Below are positions 31,755 to 33,408 of a stretch of 33,408 nt of DNA, piece after piece; the stretch's first letter is position 1, and each line of letters begins with the position of its first letter. Made by a program: the position numbers and the translations under genes. Source of the stretch: Bacteroidota bacterium. Its GTDB lineage: Bacteria > Bacteroidota > Bacteroidia > Palsa-948. Below the pieces are notes generated by a model. That model was not told the origin of the DNA. It saw only the letters and a program-made list of their open reading frames with translations, and did not search any database. Location: the NCBI GenBank assembly GCA_016213435.1, contig JACRAL010000157.1:1-33408 (forward strand), in the 5' to 3' direction.

Positions 31755-31762
31755 CAAATTTA
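31755..31762 (-). promoter_or_regulatory. candidate -7 box for the polysaccharide cluster
   Basis: The minus strand reads TAAATTTG, an exact TAnnTTTG match. A start here would give a leader of about 150 bases before the first glycosyltransferase gene and would include the inverted repeat at 31667-31705. It is a short motif in AT-rich DNA and could be chance. Confidence 0.3.
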
Positions 31763-31777
31763 ACTATAAATCCTGAG

Positions 31778-32392
31778 ATGAACTTAGTATTCGCAACCAA
31801 CAACAAACACAAAATCGAAGAAGTTCAACAGCTTCTTCAAACTAAAATTCATTTATTGAGTTTGGGTGACATCCATTGCAATGAAGAACTTCCGGAAACC
31901 GGAAACACACTTGAAGAAAACGCAAGTCAGAAAACAAATTACGTTCACAAAAAATTCGGAACTGATTGCTTTGCCGATGATACCGGATTGGAAATTGAGG
32001 CGCTGAATGGAAAACCGGGTGTATTATCCGCCAGATATGCGGGTGAAAAAAAAGATTCTGACAAGAATATTCAAAAAGTTCTACAGGAGATGAAGAATAT
32101 AAAAAACAGAAAAGCAAGGTTTAGAACTATAATATCCTTAATCATCGGCCATAAAGAATATTTGTTTGAGGGAATAGTAGATGGAATAATAGCAGAAGAT
32201 AAACATGGCGAAAAAGGATTTGGATACGATCCTATTTTTATACCTCAACCATTGCCCCCCTCTCCTGCGGGAGAGGGGTTGGGGGTGAGGTGGATGAGAT
32301 CATTTGCAGAGATGTCTCTTGAAGAAAAGAATACGATCAGCCATCGGGCGATTGCGGTAAGAAAACTTGCTGATTTTCTGAACAGGGTATAG
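31778..32392 (+). CDS. rdgB: RdgB/HAM1-type non-canonical purine NTP pyrophosphatase, with translated repeat insert
   Basis: This 204-residue enzyme hydrolyses dITP, dXTP and ITP to the monophosphate and keeps damaged purines out of DNA. Motifs are LVFATNNKHKIEEV (residues 3-16), CFADDTGLEIEALNGKPGV (64-82), SARYAGE, EKGFGYDPIFIP (145-156), FAEMSLEEKNTISHR (176-190) and a final LADFL. Between DPIFIPQ and RSFAEM a stretch of about 16 residues (158-173, containing PPSPAGEGLGVRW) replaces the short loop usual in the family. It is encoded by the 31-bp dispersed repeat at 32261-32291 and its borders. The loop lies near the active site, so activity may be affected, although all key motifs remain. 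Confidence 0.92.
   Translation: MNLVFATNNKHKIEEVQQLLQTKIHLLSLGDIHCNEELPETGNTLEENASQKTNYVHKKFGTDCFADDTGLEIEALNGKPGVLSARYAGEKKDSDKNIQKVLQEMKNIKNRKARFRTIISLIIGHKEYLFEGIVDGIIAEDKHGEKGFGYDPIFIPQPLPPSPAGEGLGVRWMRSFAEMSLEEKNTISHRAIAVRKLADFLNRV
32257..32291. repeat. dispersed 31-bp palindrome-bearing repeat, copy 2 (inside rdgB)
   Basis: The first part is a perfect 9-bp palindrome, CCCCTCTCC-TGCG-GGAGAGGGG (32257-32278), followed by TTGGGGGTGAGGT. Bases 32261-32291 match 3077-3107 with one difference. In rdgB it is read on the same strand as PSPAGEGLGVR. Confidence 0.8.
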
Positions 32393-32402
32393 TATCTATT
32401 TA

Positions 32403-33272
32403 TCATCTTATCAAACTCACATTACCTTGCTTGGTTATTTCATCTCCTGTGAGAAAAGTAGCTTTCAGGTAATAAACAAATACTGCCGTGTTTTCCAAAT
32501 AATCTTTATAATCTCCATCCCACTGAAAACTCGGATCAATGGCATTAAATACTTTTTCTCCCCATCGGTCGTAGATTGAAAACTGAAAAGTTTTTATGCA
32601 CCTGATATTATCAAAATAAATTTCAAACACATCATTTTCCCCATCTCCATTGGGTGAAAAAGCATTGGGCAGATAAATATCTTCAACTGCAAAAACAAAA
32701 CACGAATCTGCTACCGTAATTATTACACAATCTGCACTCCTGCAATTATTTGCATTGGTTACTGTCATACAATATTCTGTTGTCACTACAGGGTATACTA
32801 TGATTACCGTATCTGTTTCTCCAGTACTCCACAAATAGGTTCCTTCTCCGGAAGCAGTTAGTGTATCACTTTGCCCTTGCATAATAGCAATGCTGCTTGC
32901 CGCAACTGTTGCTTGAGGTTCTTCAAATAGCGCTATCATTACTGTATCTACTTGCGTACAACCATTTCCATCCGTACCAATCACACTATAAGAAGTTATG
33001 ATACCCGGAGTGGCAATAGGATTAGATATGCTAGCATTATTCAGTGAAGCTGCCGGACTCCACACATAGCTTGATGCTCCAGACGCATTTAATGTAGTAG
33101 ACTGTGTAGGACAAATGGTAACATCAGGAGAAGCCAGCACAACAGGAAGCGGATTAACAGTAATAAAAGTATCTGACTGAAGTTGACACGTACTACTAAC
33201 TGTAGTGGTTACAGCATAAGAATAAGTTCCTGCAGCAGTAGGCGCAACAACAATAGAGGCATTAGTGTGCGT
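32403..33272 (-). CDS. gliding-motility-associated C-terminal (CHU_C) protein, T9SS type B, 5' end missing
   Basis: The open frame runs on the minus strand from a stop at 33273-33275 to the stop near 32403 and has no credible start; the GTG at 33140 lies inside a repeat domain. It encodes the end of a large secreted adhesin-like protein. There are Ig/PKD-like repeats (VTTTVSSTCQLQSDTFITVN; then DVTICPTQSTTLNASG, SYVWSPAASLNN, SYSVIGTDGNGCTQVDT; then GTYLWSTGETDTVI, YCMTVTNANNC). The C-terminal T9SS type B domain follows with YLPNAFSPNGDGENDVFEI, FQFSIYDRWGEKVF, FQWDGDYK and VFVYYLKATF. It would be exported through the outer membrane and attached. Upstream of 33270 the sequence no longer resembles such repeats. 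Confidence 0.8.
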   Translation of the reverse strand, partial: THTNASIVVAPTAAGTYSYAVTTTVSSTCQLQSDTFITVNPLPVVLASPDVTICPTQSTTLNASGASSYVWSPAASLNNASISNPIATPGIITSYSVIGTDGNGCTQVDTVMIALFEEPQATVAASSIAIMQGQSDTLTASGEGTYLWSTGETDTVIIVYPVVTTEYCMTVTNANNCRSADCVIITVADSCFVFAVEDIYLPNAFSPNGDGENDVFEIYFDNIRCIKTFQFSIYDRWGEKVFNAIDPSFQWDGDYKDYLENTAVFVYYLKATFLTGDEITKQGNVSLIR

Positions 33273-33408
33273 TCACCTTCTTTGTTCTCACCATAGCATT
33301 CTGCTTGTCGTACAACTGACAGCAGCGCCCTTGACCTTGTCGCTCAGTACATTTCCGTGAAGGATTTGCACCACAAGGCGGTTTGATTAATTCGCCTGAA
33401 CATCTTAA
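33268..33408. other. unrelated-looking sequence at the window edge
   Basis: The PKD-type frame stops at 33273-33275 and the bases beyond differ in style. A minus-strand frame from the edge, rich in cysteine and charged residues (PPCGANPSRKC, GRCCQLYDKQNAM), is open to a stop at about 33265. No family is recognised. It may be another gene's end, a repeat or an assembly join. Confidence 0.35.

Noticed and set aside
33138-33140. GTG as start of the T9SS type B protein
   Set aside because: The frame continues upstream in the same Ig/PKD-like style for about 44 codons, so this codon is internal.

Overview
The window looks like a chromosomal segment of a member of the Bacteroidota. The evidence is a CotH-type protein with a type IX secretion (T9SS) type A sorting tail, a broken protein ending in a gliding-motility (CHU_C, T9SS type B) domain, a small exported GldM-C-like protein, a DUF2279 protein, TAnnTTTG-like -7 promoter boxes and few Shine-Dalgarno sequences. 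I cannot place it more finely. No rRNA, tRNA, CRISPR array or transposase was recognised.

Layout. (1) 1-880: a small basic protein with an AT-hook-like motif, then a compact, strongly structured locus. It has a 5' hairpin, a previously unlisted 29-residue hydrophobic peptide whose coding sequence folds into three perfect hairpins, and a strong terminator. It has the architecture of a type I toxin mRNA, although no antitoxin RNA can be assigned. (2) 974-8826, minus strand: a DUF2279 protein, HemW (radical SAM haem chaperone), a sensor histidine kinase with a duplicated extracytoplasmic module, a GldM-C-like secreted protein, a large AsmA-family protein and an RluB-type pseudouridine synthase. 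(3) 8971-11800, plus strand: CotH protein, a two-helix membrane protein of unknown function, and a VanX-like M15 peptidase. (4) 11961-15345, plus strand: the three-part proton-translocating transhydrogenase pntAA-pntAB-pntB, interrupted after pntAA by a four-helix-bundle gene flanked by near-perfect inverted repeats. (5) 15346-15879: no gene; a 63-bp palindromic element, nine 21-bp tandem repeats and low-complexity sequence. (6) 15880-31595, minus strand: a tightly packed, AT-rich surface-polysaccharide cluster of 14 genes (seven glycosyltransferases of families GT2 and GT4, asparagine synthetase, two methyltransferases, a deacetylase-like protein, an O-acyltransferase, and a WecD-like acetyltransferase next to a WecE-type sugar aminotransferase). 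No flippase, polymerase or exporter lies inside it. (7) 31778-33408: RdgB on the plus strand, then the 3' part of a T9SS type B protein on the minus strand. Its frame ends abruptly about 140 bp before the window edge, where unrelated-looking sequence begins.

How the parts work together. The cluster probably builds the repeat unit of an O-antigen or exopolysaccharide. WecE and the WecD-like enzyme would make an N-acetylated 4-amino-4,6-dideoxygalactose donor, the glycosyltransferases assemble the unit, and the acyltransferase, deacetylase, methyltransferases and amidotransferase would decorate it. The Pnt complex couples the proton gradient to NADPH formation. A second theme is dispersed GC-rich palindromic repeats. 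They lie between genes and inside them: the same DNA repeat is translated in frame in hemW and rdgB in opposite orientations, and another is read in two different frames in hemW and the DUF2279 gene.
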